DNA of 64,000 nucleotides, taken from contig NZ_JAACFT010000005.1 of the NCBI RefSeq assembly GCF_029051685.1, positions 224,696 to 288,695 of the forward strand. Reading direction: 5' to 3'. The DNA comes from Bradyrhizobium sp. CSA207. GTDB taxonomy: Bacteria; Pseudomonadota; Alphaproteobacteria; Rhizobiales; Xanthobacteraceae. This document shows positions 63,217 through 64,000 of this stretch, piece by piece. The notes below the pieces were generated by a model. It did no database searches and had not been told where the DNA came from. It worked only from the letters and a program-made list of their open reading frames with translations. Positions within the stretch are counted from its first letter, which is position 1. Every line of letters starts with the position of its first letter. The translations under genes and the position numbers were made by a program.

Positions 63217-63438
63217 TCACCCGCTTTCGGTGCGTTTCAGGTAACGCTGCAACGCCTCCGATGGCACCCATATTTCATCGAGACCTGTTGTGCGCTTGGT
63301 TGGCGCGGCGCTCGACGTCAGTGCAATCCGAATAACGCCGTCTGCGTCGACGCTGACGACGCTCGCGCCGGCTTCCTTGGCGGCGCGGATCGCGCGAGCT
63401 AGATCTGCTTGTGTAACCTTTGCCGGACGCCTCGGCAT
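63217..63438 (-). CDS. Small element-associated protein next to integrase
   Basis: Protein of 73 aa starting MPRRPAKVTQADLARAIRAA, followed by KEAGASVVSVDADGVIRIAL. I recognise this as the small gene that regularly precedes integrase genes in Bradyrhizobium islands, with a putative helix-turn-helix at the N-terminus; excisionase-like function is a guess. GGAGAAAGGTC precedes the ATG at 63438. It ends 11 bases before the integrase start and is likely co-transcribed with it. Confidence 0.68.
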   Translation of the reverse strand: MPRRPAKVTQADLARAIRAAKEAGASVVSVDADGVIRIALTSSAAPTKRTTGLDEIWVPSEALQRYLKRTESG

Positions 63439-63898
63439 GACCTTTCTCCAATCGTATGAACGTTCAGGCTGCGCGCTTCCCCGTCGCGCAACGCCGATCA
63501 TTCCGAGCGCGACCACAGCGCGTTTGACTTCAGCTTCTGCGCTGGTGCCATCGATGGAGGAATGGTACGGGAGAGAGCGCCGCGTTGATTTATTCAACCA
63601 CGGCGTTCAGTAGGCACTCTAGTGAAGGCAGATAAAACTTGGAATATTGTGAGATAGTCGAGAGAGCCGAAAATCATCACGAGCTAGCGAGGTCGAAGAA
63701 GAAGATAACGATCATTTTCTCTTGATCGACTTAGCTGGGACAGTTTCGCTTTCTCCAGAACATCTTCAGCGCTTCCAATGCTGGGCCTTGAGGCGTCCGG
63801 GGCCGCGCCGACCTCGTACATGCCTCTGCACGAATGTCGATGACACAGAACGCACTTGCCCGTGCAGTGGCCTGAAACCCTCCGGTGAAGGCCGCGGG
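63439..63898. other. Gene-poor stretch in the putative integrated element
   Basis: No gene I can support. The part 63600-63770 is noticeably AT-richer than the chromosome around it, as expected in recently acquired DNA. A minus-strand 64-codon frame at 63766-63960 has low-complexity composition and overlaps a better candidate. Confidence 0.5.
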
Positions 63899-64000
63899 TT
63901 AGCTGCGTTTAGCGCGCTTGCCTGCGGGTTTGCGCGACCATTTTTTGGCGAGGGCCGCAACTTCCGTGGTGAGCCACTCGGCCTCGTCGGCGTCAGGATC
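63899..64000 (-). CDS. Small conserved protein, partial at window end
   Basis: The last 33 codons of a minus-strand gene whose start is outside the window: DPDADEAEWLTTEVAALAKK then WSRKPAGKRAKRS-stop. The regular helical pattern and basic C-terminal tail look like a coding sequence. Function unknown. Confidence 0.5.
   Translation of the reverse strand, partial: DPDADEAEWLTTEVAALAKKWSRKPAGKRAKRS

Overview
The window reads as chromosome of a high-GC alphaproteobacterium, most likely Bradyrhizobium or a close relative. The reasons are the uniformly GC-rich codon use, several small Bradyrhizobiaceae-type proteins (Zn-finger-like protein near 13.9 kb, host-attachment protein, GrlR-like protein), FixK-type boxes, and short palindromic intergenic repeats. 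Assignments rest on reading translated motifs by eye; no database search was run.

Layout. 0-6.3 kb: a CoA-thioester degradation operon (thiolase, Zn-ribbon/OB-fold protein, MaoC hydratase, MFE-2-like dehydrogenase), then a DapA-family aldolase, a Nudix hydrolase and an EamA exporter. 6.4-18.4 kb: a large PAS histidine kinase, then many small secreted or membrane proteins, two VOC proteins, tRNA-Arg(TCG), a host-attachment protein behind a FixK-type box, a secreted ClpP-like protein, a zincin-like protein and a lysine-rich histone-H1-like protein. 18.5-30.3 kb: a photolyase remnant, a chemoreceptor, a 1-Cys peroxiredoxin, a secreted alkaline-phosphatase-superfamily enzyme, a GNAT, a frameshifted SDR, an outer-membrane barrel, a serine hydrolase, and an ArsR-SRPBCC operon whose promoter sits between two matching palindromes.

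30.4-39.0 kb is catabolic: an IclR/Bug-type binding protein pair, then an IclR regulator with an MhpA-type flavin hydroxylase, an FAH-family hydrolase and a LivK-type binding protein, divergent from an extradiol ring-cleavage dioxygenase. 39.0-42.2 kb: a NarL-type two-component system and a secreted protein with two DUF2380/DUF3280-like halves. 42.2-47.6 kb: a sugar-acid locus (enolase-superfamily dehydratase, SDR, Zn-dehydrogenase; divergent GntR regulator and MFS permease). 47.6-59.8 kb: an ArsB-type transporter, two orphan hybrid kinases, a zinc metallopeptidase, a biotin-dependent carboxylase alpha subunit beside an oxaloacetate-decarboxylase-like enzyme and acylphosphatase, and a LysR/tautomerase pair. 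59.8-64 kb: a DnaB-like ATPase gene broken by an amber codon, lipB, an orphan FliN-like gene, tRNA-Leu(GAG), and next to it a defective tyrosine recombinase with its small partner gene, marking the edge of an integrated element that runs off the window.

Two themes stand out. One is gene decay: at least five broken genes (AraC-like, photolyase, SDR, DnaB-like ATPase, integrase). The other is readable regulation: FixK-type boxes, paired ArsR-type operators around a promoter, and GntR- and IclR-type palindromes in divergent intergenic regions.
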